Below, in pieces: positions 8,481 through 14,116 of a stretch of 14,116 nt of DNA. Location: contig JANWID010000048.1 of assembly GCA_025450095.1 (NCBI GenBank), forward strand, positions 1-14,116, read 5' to 3'. The position numbers and the translations under genes were made by a program. This DNA is from Bacteroidia bacterium. Its GTDB lineage: Bacteria > Bacteroidota > Bacteroidia > AKYH767-A > OLB10. Below the pieces are notes generated by a model. The model ran no database searches. It worked only from the letters and a program-made list of their open reading frames with translations, and had not been told where the DNA came from. Position 1 is the stretch's first letter; each line of letters begins with the position of its first letter.

Positions 8481-8987
8481 ATGATTTACAAAGTGACCGT
8501 AAACAACGACCGTATTATCATGGCAGAACCAGGTAATGACGGCACCATAAAACTTGACGATAAAAAGCTGAAGCCGGATATATTTGAAGTGCGTGACGGG
8601 GTTTTTCATGTCATAATTAATAACCGGTCTTATAATGCGGAGCTTGTGCAACACAATCCGGAAGAAAAAACTTTTAGTATTCGCGTTAATAACAACATCT
8701 ATTCTGTTTTGCTCCAGGATAAATATGATGAACTGCTGAAGGAACTGGGATTGGATAGTCAGTCTTCAAGGCGTGCCGCAGATCTCAAAGCACCGATGCC
8801 CGGATTGGTTGTAGAGGTTGCTGTGGCAGAGGGCCAGGAAGTTAAAAAGGGAGATAAGCTGATTGTTTTGGAAGCCATGAAAATGGAGAATATTCTGAAA
8901 GCTTCTGCCGATGCCACAGTAAAAAAAGTAAATGCTGTTAAAGGACGTACAGTTGAAAAAAATGAAACTCTCATAGTGTTTAACTGA
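8481..8987 (+). CDS. Biotin carboxyl carrier protein subunit of an acyl-CoA carboxylase
   Basis: A 168-residue biotinylated carrier. The C-terminal biotinyl domain (about 101-168) begins KAPMPGLV and holds the motif EAMKMEN, with K134 the lysine expected to carry biotin; that motif separates it from lipoyl domains (DKA). Residues 36-90 ([20 protein letters not shown]) resemble the beta-barrel linker domain preceding the carrier in propionyl-/methylcrotonyl-CoA carboxylase alpha chains, so this is a stand-alone carrier of the acyl-CoA carboxylase type rather than classical AccB. It would carry CO2 from a biotin carboxylase to a carboxyltransferase; neither partner gene is in the window. The start MIYKVTVNN fits the family N-terminus, and the promoter box lies almost against it. 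The SOD gene follows after 11 bases, suggesting cotranscription. Confidence 0.93.
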   Translation: MIYKVTVNNDRIIMAEPGNDGTIKLDDKKLKPDIFEVRDGVFHVIINNRSYNAELVQHNPEEKTFSIRVNNNIYSVLLQDKYDELLKELGLDSQSSRRAADLKAPMPGLVVEVAVAEGQEVKKGDKLIVLEAMKMENILKASADATVKKVNAVKGRTVEKNETLIVFN

Positions 8988-8998
8988 ATCACAAATTT

Positions 8999-9727
8999 AT
9001 GGAACACGAAAATAGTCGCAGGAATTTCCTGAAAAAATCAGCACTGATCACACTCGCAGGAGCAGGATTACGTTTGGGTGCCAATAACCTGGTTGCCGGA
9101 AATATTTTATCTGCCGATGAGCCTGCTTTTACATTGCCGGAGCTTTCGTATGCACCTTCAGCTCTCGAGCCACACATTGATGCCATGACCATGGAAATAC
9201 ATCATGGCAAACATCACCGCGCCTATGTTGATAATCTCAACATAGCTGTTTCCGAATTAAAAATGGAAAAGAAAACTCTTGAAGCAATGATGGCAACTGT
9301 TTCGACGTACCCAGTATCAGTACGCAATAATGGCGGAGGTCATTTTAATCACAGCATGTTCTGGCAGATGATGACTCCGTCAGGAGGAGGAAATCCTACA
9401 GGGCCGATAGAGAATGTCATCAATGGAACATTTGGCAGCTTCGAAGCTTTTAAAAATAAATTCAATTCAGCAGCGCTTAGCCGGTTCGGATCAGGCTGGG
9501 CATGGTTGGTTACAAAAGATGGTGCGTTTACCATCGGCTCTACTCCCAACCAGGATAACCCCTTAATGGATGTTTCCGAATTAAAAGGAACACCATTAAT
9601 TGGAATGGATGTCTGGGAGCACGCGTATTACCTGAAGTACCAGAATAAACGCATCGACTACATCAACGCCTGGTGGAATGTGATTAATTGGGCGGAAGTG
9701 AACAGGAGACTCGTTGCCGTTAAATAG
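8999..9727 (+). CDS. sodA: Superoxide dismutase, Fe/Mn family (Mn-type residues), with Tat signal peptide
   Basis: A 242-residue enzyme dismutating superoxide to oxygen and hydrogen peroxide. The N-terminus has a twin-arginine signal (SRRNFLKKS at 6-14, then a weakly hydrophobic stretch to about 34), so it should be folded with its metal and exported to the periplasm by Tat. The mature domain starts near [17 protein letters not shown]. Metal ligands are H68 (MEIHHGKHH), H118 ([10 protein letters not shown]), D204 and H208 ([15 protein letters not shown]). The glutamine in PNQDNPLMD and the glycine before the HFNH segment match Mn-type enzymes rather than the Fe-type; cambialistic use cannot be excluded. 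It is about 40 residues longer than cytoplasmic homologues, all from the signal region. It lies 11 bases after the carboxyl carrier gene with no promoter box between them. Confidence 0.95.
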   Translation: MEHENSRRNFLKKSALITLAGAGLRLGANNLVAGNILSADEPAFTLPELSYAPSALEPHIDAMTMEIHHGKHHRAYVDNLNIAVSELKMEKKTLEAMMATVSTYPVSVRNNGGGHFNHSMFWQMMTPSGGGNPTGPIENVINGTFGSFEAFKNKFNSAALSRFGSGWAWLVTKDGAFTIGSTPNQDNPLMDVSELKGTPLIGMDVWEHAYYLKYQNKRIDYINAWWNVINWAEVNRRLVAVK

Positions 9728-9734
9728 CTACGGA

Positions 9735-9877
9735 TTACAGATCCATTAACTTTTACTTTGTGCGAATATGATGCGATCCCTCACGCATTTTCATCCCGAA
9801 CGAAGTGAGGGATCACTTAATGCAGAATCAAATTTAATGTTTTACTTTTTGTTGAATTAAATCTGTGACATCTGTAA
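9735..9877. repeat. Segment bounded by 8-bp inverted repeats TTACAGAT/ATCTGTAA
   Basis: TTACAGAT at 9735-9742 has its exact complement ATCTGTAA at 9870-9877; ATCTGT also occurs at 9861-9866, giving a 9-base tandem step. The 143-bp segment contains the inner 10-bp inverted repeat and no reading frame of note. It may be a small non-autonomous repeat unit or just repetitive intergenic DNA. No target-site duplication was recognised. Confidence 0.4.
9775..9814. repeat. REP-like inverted repeat GATCCCTCAC/GTGAGGGATC
   Basis: Perfect 10-bp arms at 9775-9784 and 9805-9814 enclose 20 bases that include TCATCCCGAACGAA. The right half (CCCGAACGAAGTGAGGGATC) resembles a dispersed intergenic word often met in Bacteroidota genomes; that likeness is from memory and not checked. 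It lies between the convergent SOD and sugar kinase genes and could form a hairpin, but no U-tract follows. Confidence 0.7.
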
Positions 9878-9910
9878 GCAGTACATCCGATTCCGCCGCG
9901 ACCTGAATCT

Positions 9911-9930
9911 CTGCCCGACGGCAGGCGGGT
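9911..9930. repeat. GC-rich palindrome CTGCC-CGAC-GGCAG followed by GCGGGT
   Basis: CTGCC (9911-9915) and GGCAG (9920-9924) form a perfect 5-bp stem with loop CGAC; CCCG (9914-9917) and CGGG (9926-9929) give an overlapping alternative. It lies 12 bases beyond the stop of the minus-strand sugar kinase gene, so it could end that transcript, but no T-run follows in that direction. Confidence 0.45.
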
Positions 9931-9941
9931 GTAATCAATAC

Positions 9942-10865
9942 CTACACCAGTGTAATATCAAACTGCACCAGGTCCACAAACTCCTGCACGCGCTGTTCCA
10001 CTTCTTCTTGTTCGAGATCCTGGATTCGTTCCATACCAAACTTTTCTACACAAAAAGAAGCCATTGCAGAACCGAAAATAATTCCGCGCTTCATATTCTC
10101 AAAAGAAATGTCTTTTGTTCTTGCCAGGTAACCGATAAATCCTCCTGCGAATGTATCACCTGCACCGGTTGGATCAAAAACATCTTCAAGTGGTAGTGCA
10201 GGTGCAAAAAATACCTGTTCCGAATTAAAAAGCAGTGCACCATGTTCTCCCTTTTTAATGATGAGATACTTCGGTCCCATTTTTAAAATTTTCTGTGCCG
10301 CTTTTACCAACGAATAATCACCAGAAAGTTGCCGGGCTTCTGCATCGTTAATGGTCAGTACATCCACCATCGAAATAACTTTATCAAGATCAGCTTTCGC
10401 AGTATCCATCCAGAAATTCATCGTATCCATTACGACCAATTTTGGTCGATTCTTCAACCGCGCCATTACCTGCAATTGAATTGAAGGCATCAGGTTTCCG
10501 AGCATCAGGAAACTGCAATCCTGGTATGATTCCGGGATCACCGGATCAAAGTTCATCAGAACATTCAACTCGGTTGCCAGGGTATCGCGCGAATTCATGT
10601 CGTTATGATACTTTCCCGACCAGAAAAATGATTTCTCCCCCTTTTTTACCTGTAAGCCCTTGGTATTAATCCCGTGTTCATTCAACTCACTGATTGCGGA
10701 TTCAGGAAAATCGTCTCCGACTACGGAAACAAGGTTGATGCGGTTATAAAAATAGGAAGCAGCCAGCGATGCATATGTTGCAGCGCCGCCGATAATTCTG
10801 TCAGTTTTTCCAAACGGGGTTTCAATGGCATCAAAGGCAACTGTGCCGACTACTAAAAGACTCAT
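9942..10865 (-). CDS. PfkB-family carbohydrate kinase
   Basis: A 307-residue ribokinase-fold kinase that transfers phosphate from ATP to a sugar or nucleoside; the substrate cannot be told from sequence. The N-terminal half has the substrate-side glycines in IIGGAATYASLAASYF (24-39) and VSVVGDDFPESA (46-57). The C-terminal PfkB signature DPTGAGDTFAGGF (231-243) carries the anion-hole GAGD and catalytic base D237. TINDAEARQLSG (171-182) and LIIKKGEHGALLF (201-213) match the conserved core of the family. Length is normal for the family. It is monocistronic: its 3' end converges on SOD and its 5' end diverges from the cation transporter operon. It is not 6-phosphofructokinase of the PfkA type. 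Ribokinase, fructokinase or adenosine kinase-like roles are all possible. Confidence 0.92.
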   Translation of the reverse strand: MSLLVVGTVAFDAIETPFGKTDRIIGGAATYASLAASYFYNRINLVSVVGDDFPESAISELNEHGINTKGLQVKKGEKSFFWSGKYHNDMNSRDTLATELNVLMNFDPVIPESYQDCSFLMLGNLMPSIQLQVMARLKNRPKLVVMDTMNFWMDTAKADLDKVISMVDVLTINDAEARQLSGDYSLVKAAQKILKMGPKYLIIKKGEHGALLFNSEQVFFAPALPLEDVFDPTGAGDTFAGGFIGYLARTKDISFENMKRGIIFGSAMASFCVEKFGMERIQDLEQEEVEQRVQEFVDLVQFDITLV

Positions 10866-10890
10866 GGGTGTGTGGGGGTTCAGGAACCGA

Positions 10891-10923
10891 CAAAATTACG
10901 ACTTTGAATTTACCGAAACCAAA
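10891..10923 (-). promoter_or_regulatory. Promoter of the PfkB-family kinase: TTTG, 21 bases, TAATTTTG
   Basis: On the minus strand, TAATTTTG (10898 to 10891) matches TAnnTTTG exactly, and TTTG (10923 to 10920) stands 21 bases upstream as a -33 box, within the range for Bacteroidota promoters. Predicted leader to the ATG at 10865 is about 20 nt. This is the most complete promoter in the window. Confidence 0.6.
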
Positions 10924-10949
10924 CTTTTAACAGGTTATCTGAATTTATT

Positions 10950-10957
10950 TACATTTA
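10950..10957 (+). promoter_or_regulatory. Weak -7 box TACATTTA for the cation transporter operon
   Basis: TACATTTA differs from TAnnTTTG only in the last base and lies 27 bases before the ATG at 10985. No -33 TTG is seen at proper spacing. The box overlaps the inverted repeat at 10953-10975, so a bound protein there could block initiation. Tentative. Confidence 0.3.
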
Positions 10958-10975
10958 ATCATTGTTTCATTAAAT
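10953..10975. promoter_or_regulatory. Possible operator: inverted repeat ATTTAAT-N9-ATTAAAT
   Basis: Perfect 7-bp arms ATTTAAT (10953-10959) and ATTAAAT (10969-10975) are separated by nine bases, just upstream of the antiporter start and overlapping the weak -7 box. Position and symmetry suit a dimeric repressor site, for instance a metal sensor, but AT-rich intergenic DNA yields such symmetry by chance. Confidence 0.3.
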
Positions 10976-10984
10976 CATAATAGA

Positions 10985-12064
10985 ATGAAGGAACTTCTTA
11001 AACCGGGAATACACTGGTTGCTGATCTTTATTCCGGCAACATTTGCGCTGGAATACAGTCATGCTTCCGCTCCACTGATCTTTTTTTGTGCAGCGCTTTC
11101 CATAATTCCTGTTGCCAGGCTGATCAGCTCTTCCACGGAACAACTTTCTTCATATACCGGCGATTCGATTGGTGGACTACTCAACGCAACTTTTGGAAAT
11201 TTTCCCGAACTCATCATTTGTATTGTGGCATTGAAAGCGGGACTGCATCAGATGGTACTTGCTTCACTTGTTGGGGCAATACTGGCTAACCTCCTGCTTG
11301 CAATGGGCGTTTCATTTTTAGTAGGCGGAATCCGTCTCCACACCCAGGAATATAACCCTGTTAGCATACGTGTTTATAGTTCCATGATGATGATCGCCGT
11401 GTTAAGCATGATTGTGCCTAGTGCATTTCATCGTTTTACACAATCAGGAGTAAAAATAGAAGGTGAAAATGATATGAATATACTGATAGCCGTTGTGCTG
11501 CTTTCAGGTTATATACTCTACCTGGTATTCATGCTGAAAACACATCCGGATTTCTTTAAAAGTGATGTGGAAGGAGGTCATGAGGAACACGGACCACGGT
11601 GGTCGCTGCAACGTGCCCTGGGTTCTCTGATAGTAGCTTCTGTGTTAGCAGCATTCATGAGTGAAGTGCTTGTGGGGGCAGCAGAGGAAACCGGAGCGGT
11701 ACTGGGAATGTCATCTGTTTTTATTGGTGTGATTTTCCTGGCTGTCGTCGGCGGAGCTGCTGAAAGTATTTCAGCAATTGTTATGGCATCAAAAAATAAA
11801 ATGGATTTAAGTATCAGCATTCTGCTTGGAAGTTCCATACAAATTGCACTTTTCATTGCGCCGATGCTGGTGCTATTGAGCTTGTTCGTCGGCCCGGAGC
11901 AGATGAATCTCGGATTTTCAAAAGCGTTGATGGGTTCTATGTTTCTTGCAGTTTTACTTGGCGCGATAATTTCCGGTGACGGAAAATCCAACTGGTATAA
12001 AGGAGTTCAGCTTATACTTGTGTACATGATCATCGCCTTAATGTTTTATTTTATTCCTGCCTGA
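10985..12064 (+). CDS. CAX-type Ca2+/H+ antiporter (CaCA superfamily)
   Basis: A 359-residue inner-membrane protein with about 10-11 hydrophobic helices, the normal size of bacterial CAX exchangers, which expel Ca2+ (sometimes other divalent cations) in exchange for protons. The two alpha-repeat signatures are visible: c-1 at 71-112 (GNFPELIICIVALKAG with E75, then LASLVGAILANLLLAMG) and c-2 at 256-296 (GGAAESISAIVMASKNK with E260, then LLGSSIQIALFIAPM). Both key glutamates are present. The c-2 asparagine usual in GNAAE is replaced by glycine (GGAAE), and c-1 reads GNFPE rather than the common GNATE. The loop at 193-206, between the two halves, is rich in charged residues and His (SDVEGGHEEHGPRW). 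First gene of a tight unit: the next start is one base after its stop. Confidence 0.9.
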   Translation: MKELLKPGIHWLLIFIPATFALEYSHASAPLIFFCAALSIIPVARLISSSTEQLSSYTGDSIGGLLNATFGNFPELIICIVALKAGLHQMVLASLVGAILANLLLAMGVSFLVGGIRLHTQEYNPVSIRVYSSMMMIAVLSMIVPSAFHRFTQSGVKIEGENDMNILIAVVLLSGYILYLVFMLKTHPDFFKSDVEGGHEEHGPRWSLQRALGSLIVASVLAAFMSEVLVGAAEETGAVLGMSSVFIGVIFLAVVGGAAESISAIVMASKNKMDLSISILLGSSIQIALFIAPMLVLLSLFVGPEQMNLGFSKALMGSMFLAVLLGAIISGDGKSNWYKGVQLILVYMIIALMFYFIPA

Positions 12065-12065
12065 A

Positions 12066-12740
12066 ATGACCTCTCATGATTTCTGGAAACGCAGCATTGC
12101 AAGGACAGCAGTTTTAAGTCCTGTCGACAGGATATCGGAAGTGCTGTTCGGTCTCATCATGGTGCTTACATTTACCGGGGCCATTAGTGTCAGTTCAGAT
12201 GGAAGGGAAGAAATAAGATCGTTGTTGTGGGCTGCGCTTGGATGTAACGTAGCATGGGGACTGGTGGATGCAATAATGTACCTGATGAATGTTTTGTTTG
12301 AGCGCGGATACACCAGGAATGTGATAGTAAAATTCCGAAAGACAATTCCCGGACTGGAAGCATCAGCAGCTTTGAAAGCAGAGCTCCCGCCTGTAATCGG
12401 ATCATTGCTCGATGCGGAGCAGCTCGACAGGCTCGAAAAAAAGTTGCGTGAATTGCCAGAGCCACCAGTAGGTGTACTTATTACTGCGAAAGATTTTCTG
12501 TCAGCGCTAAGAATTTTCCTGTTAGTATTTCTATGTACGCTGCCGGTATCCATTCCATTTGGAATAATAAAAGATCCTGCACTGGCATTACGCGTATCAA
12601 ACGGCATCGCACTTCTGATGCTTTTTGTTGGCGGCTACCGTTTGGCAATAAGCTCGGGATTCAGACCATTCATAACAGCCTTAGCATATATGCTAATTGG
12701 TGTCGTGCTGGTGGCAGTTACCATAGCTCTTGGAGGATGA
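12066..12740 (+). CDS. VIT1/CCC1-like integral membrane protein (putative Fe/Mn transporter)
   Basis: A 224-residue protein with five predicted membrane helices: about 24-42, 52-75, 147-166, 173-194 and 200-223. Helices 2 and 3 are separated by a soluble domain (76-146) rich in Glu and Lys (LLDAEQLDRLEKKLRELPEP). That 2+3 topology with a Glu-rich cytosolic domain is the layout of VIT1/CCC1 iron-manganese transporters, and DRISEVLFGLIMVLTFTGA (21-39) plus GCNVAWGLVDAIMYLM (59-74) recall bacterial proteins annotated in this family. It lacks the classical NDGLVS-type motif of VIT helix 1, so it belongs at best to a divergent branch and its substrate is uncertain. The gene starts one base after the antiporter stop, and its TGA overlaps the next start (ATGA), so all three should be translated from one mRNA. 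Confidence 0.78.
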   Translation: MTSHDFWKRSIARTAVLSPVDRISEVLFGLIMVLTFTGAISVSSDGREEIRSLLWAALGCNVAWGLVDAIMYLMNVLFERGYTRNVIVKFRKTIPGLEASAALKAELPPVIGSLLDAEQLDRLEKKLRELPEPPVGVLITAKDFLSALRIFLLVFLCTLPVSIPFGIIKDPALALRVSNGIALLMLFVGGYRLAISSGFRPFITALAYMLIGVVLVAVTIALGG

Positions 12741-13366
12741 TGAAATATTTATGGTATGCTTTTACTTTTCCGTTGCTTTTTATTTCGATTGCATCGGCCC
12801 AGGTAACAGATACGGTTACGGCTAATACACGTTGGGAATTCGGAGGAGAACTAAATGCATATTTCCAGGAAGAAGATATAACGTTTCTTCCGGTTTTCAG
12901 AGCGGATAAAGACGGGCTTCACCTGGAAGCCCGGTACAATTACGAGGATGACAATACTATTTCGGTTTGGGGTGGATATAATATTTCAGGGGGTAAAAAG
13001 CTGGAATATATTTTTGTTCCCATGATCGGAGTCATTGCTGGAAATTCATCCGGGTTCGCACCGGGCTTTGAGATGACGCTTACTATGCACAATTTTGAGT
13101 TGTATAGCGAAACGGAATATTTAATTGATCCCGGTGATGATGAAAATAATTTCTTTTACATGTGGTCCGATCTGGCATGGTCACCGCTAGAATGGGCCTG
13201 GGTTGGTATCAGTGGACAACGCACAAGGGTTTACGATACCGGGTTGGATGTGCAGCGCGGTTTATTTGCAGGCGGCGGAAAAGACTGGTGGGAAGTGAAC
13301 GCCTACTTTTACAACCCCGCTAGTGATGATTTTTATTTCATTGCATCGGTTGCTGTTGGTTTTTAG
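12740..13366 (+). CDS. Uncharacterised exported beta-barrel-like protein
   Basis: A 208-residue protein with a Sec signal peptide (MKYLWYAFTFPLLFISIASA, predicted cut ASA/Q after residue 20). The rest alternates polar and aromatic/hydrophobic residues in short strands (ISVWGGYNISGG, LEYIFVPMIGVIAG, WAWVGISGQRTRVY, FYFIASVAVGF) and ends in Phe, as outer-membrane beta-barrels often do. About eight to ten strands fit the length. No family is recognised. The start is either ATG 12737, overlapping the previous stop as ATGA, or ATG 12740, which begins directly with the signal peptide; GGAGG at 12732-12736 is too close to either for normal SD use. The frame runs open upstream to 12533, but that part lies inside the membrane-protein gene and does not look like a protein. 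Operon position suggests a link to cation transport, but function is unknown. Confidence 0.85.
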   Translation: MKYLWYAFTFPLLFISIASAQVTDTVTANTRWEFGGELNAYFQEEDITFLPVFRADKDGLHLEARYNYEDDNTISVWGGYNISGGKKLEYIFVPMIGVIAGNSSGFAPGFEMTLTMHNFELYSETEYLIDPGDDENNFFYMWSDLAWSPLEWAWVGISGQRTRVYDTGLDVQRGLFAGGGKDWWEVNAYFYNPASDDFYFIASVAVGF

Positions 13367-13661
13367 CTGGTCAAATAAATTTCATGCGTGCGGATTTGTG
13401 TTATTCAATTAAATGAGCATGCTGTATTTTACTTGACATAAATTGTTCGTGTCACTACTACTTTCAGCCTGACTCATTTGCAGTCTTTGGTATTCTTACG
13501 AATACCATGGAGCCGATAGCAGGCCGGTTTTTGGTCAACATGCTGTTTTTCCACGTTAAGTGCCTGAAAAAATTGGTTATTACCACCCTTTTTTGTTGAT
13601 TAATTTTCATAGCTTTATAAAAATATGACTTTTCACACCACGCAACACAATACATATAACC
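13367..13661. other. Intergenic region, 295 bases, no gene recognised
   Basis: No convincing reading frame, tRNA or conserved RNA was seen on either strand. It holds one perfect hairpin (13489-13506). It also has two T-rich spots that might serve as weak terminators for the upstream operon: TGCTGTTTTT near 13542-13551, and a short GGT-TATT-ACC stem (13575-13584) flanked by an A-run and a T-run ending about 13594. TAGCTTTA (13610-13617) is one base off a -7 box and is the best promoter candidate for the last gene. Confidence 0.5.
13489..13506. repeat. Perfect inverted repeat GGTATTC-TTAC-GAATACC
   Basis: Seven-base-pair perfect arms with a 4-base loop, extendable by one T:A pair to 13488-13507, about 155 bases before the last gene and 122 bases after the barrel gene. 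No U-tract follows in either direction, so a terminator is unlikely; a protein binding site or RNA hairpin is possible. Confidence 0.55.
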
Positions 13662-14116
13662 ATGAAACGACTTTTTATCTGCCTGTTCCTGGTTTTCGCG
13701 GTATGGATTAGTAACTCCGGAGTATCCCGAGCCCAGATGTTTAGTTTTGGAAACGGACCCATACCATTGGGTGACACAACCTGTTTTACGGCCAACGTTT
13801 GCTGCCTTGGAATTTTGGAACCTCCCGGCTGGGGATGGGGATATTTCTTATCGACGATCACTATCAATATTACAACCGATCATCCGCAAACATTGGTGAT
13901 CTGGATTACTTCTCCGTCGGGCGATTCATTGTTACTATCAGCGTATAATGGAGCCGGGGGTGTCAATTATACGAATACCAATTTTGATTATTTTGCCGGC
14001 ACCAATATCGATGGTCAGGCCGCACCATTTTCCGGGAACTGGATTCCGGAAGGCGGGCCACTCAGCATTTTCGATTTTACACCAGCTGATGGAATCTGGA
14101 CCCTTTGCATAGCAGA
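13662..14116 (+). CDS. Secreted P-domain (proprotein convertase P/Homo B-like) protein, 3' truncated by window end
   Basis: The frame opens with ATG at 13662 and runs through the window edge (151 codons seen, no stop). It begins with a Sec signal peptide (MKRLFICLFLVFAVWISN, likely cut after SRA at residue 24). Residues about 55-151 look like a P/Homo B-type jelly roll: STITINITTDHPQTLVIWIT then SPSGDSLLL (84-92), NYTNTNFDYFAG (102-113), APFSGNWIPEGGPLSIFD (121-138) and DGIWTLCIA (143-151) follow the usual order of TSPSGT, the NYTNT-like Ca-site strand, the PxGxxxPEGPLS turn and the GTWTL strand. Such domains are common in Bacteroidota exported proteins, including T9SS cargo, beside proteases or as repeats. 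Three cysteines (C41, C47, C48) precede the domain. Whether a sorting domain or protease follows cannot be seen. Confidence 0.82.
   Translation, partial: MKRLFICLFLVFAVWISNSGVSRAQMFSFGNGPIPLGDTTCFTANVCCLGILEPPGWGWGYFLSTITINITTDHPQTLVIWITSPSGDSLLLSAYNGAGGVNYTNTNFDYFAGTNIDGQAAPFSGNWIPEGGPLSIFDFTPADGIWTLCIA

Noticed and set aside
9942..10865. Naming the kinase pfkB or a specific ribokinase/adenosine kinase
   Set aside because: Only the general PfkB signatures are clear; substrate residues cannot be assigned from sequence alone.
12074..12607. 177-residue open frame on the minus strand
   Set aside because: It is fully antisense to the VIT1/CCC1-like gene, is Ser/Asn-rich without recognisable domains and has no promoter box.
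12533..12736. N-terminal extension of the barrel-like protein by 68 residues
   Set aside because: It overlaps the membrane-protein gene in another frame and does not look like a protein; a perfect signal peptide starts at 12740.
12732..12736. GGAGG as a Shine-Dalgarno site for the barrel gene
   Set aside because: It abuts the ATG at 12737 or lies 3 bases from the ATG at 12740, too close for normal use, and it encodes the final glycines of the preceding protein.
1..14116. CRISPR arrays, tRNA/rRNA genes, insertion sequences, phage or defence genes
   Set aside because: No spaced direct repeats, no cloverleaf-like sequences, and no transposase, integrase or nuclease-effector frames were seen on either strand.

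Overview
The window reads as chromosomal DNA of a free-living or environmental member of the Bacteroidota (Sphingobacteriia/Chitinophagia/Flavobacteriia-like). The signs are a type IX secretion (T9SS) cargo protein with the typical C-terminal sorting domain, a PorE-like OmpA-family protein, promoter boxes of the Bacteroidota form TAnnTTTG, the absence of Shine-Dalgarno sequences at most starts, and moderate to low GC. There is no tRNA, rRNA, CRISPR array, transposase or phage gene.

Layout: (1) 1-2022, the 3' part of a PorE-like envelope protein (TPR, beta-propeller, two carboxypeptidase-regulatory-like domains, OmpA peptidoglycan-binding domain), closed by a hairpin terminator. (2) 2189-5914, a large secreted T9SS cargo with Asp-box beta-propeller repeats, a PKD domain and a sorting domain. 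(3) 5915-6012, a convergent intergenic region dominated by a long AT-rich palindrome. (4) 6013-8310 on the minus strand, ribonuclease R, divergent from (5) 8481-9727, a biotin carboxyl carrier protein followed by a Tat-exported Mn-type superoxide dismutase. (6) 9728-9941, a second convergent gap with REP-like inverted repeats. (7) 9942-10865 on the minus strand, a PfkB-family sugar kinase, divergent from (8) 10985-13366, a tight three-gene unit: CAX-type Ca2+/H+ antiporter, VIT1/CCC1-like membrane protein and an uncharacterised outer-membrane beta-barrel-like protein. (9) 13367-13661, a 295-base gap with one clear hairpin, and (10) from 13662 to the window end, the 5' part of a secreted P-domain protein.

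Putting the genes together: genes 1, 2 and 10 belong to the cell-surface/secretion theme of the phylum (a T9SS-associated scaffold and probable exported proteins). The three-gene unit at 10985-13366 looks like a cation homeostasis operon (1-nt gap, then an ATGA overlap) whose third product is the least understood gene here. RNase R, the carboxyl carrier protein, SOD and the sugar kinase are housekeeping or stress functions. No complete novel multi-gene system is obvious. The most unusual items are the 27-nt-arm palindrome at 5933-5998, the repeat cluster at 9735-9930, the almost leaderless start of the carrier protein gene, and the putative cation operon with its barrel protein.
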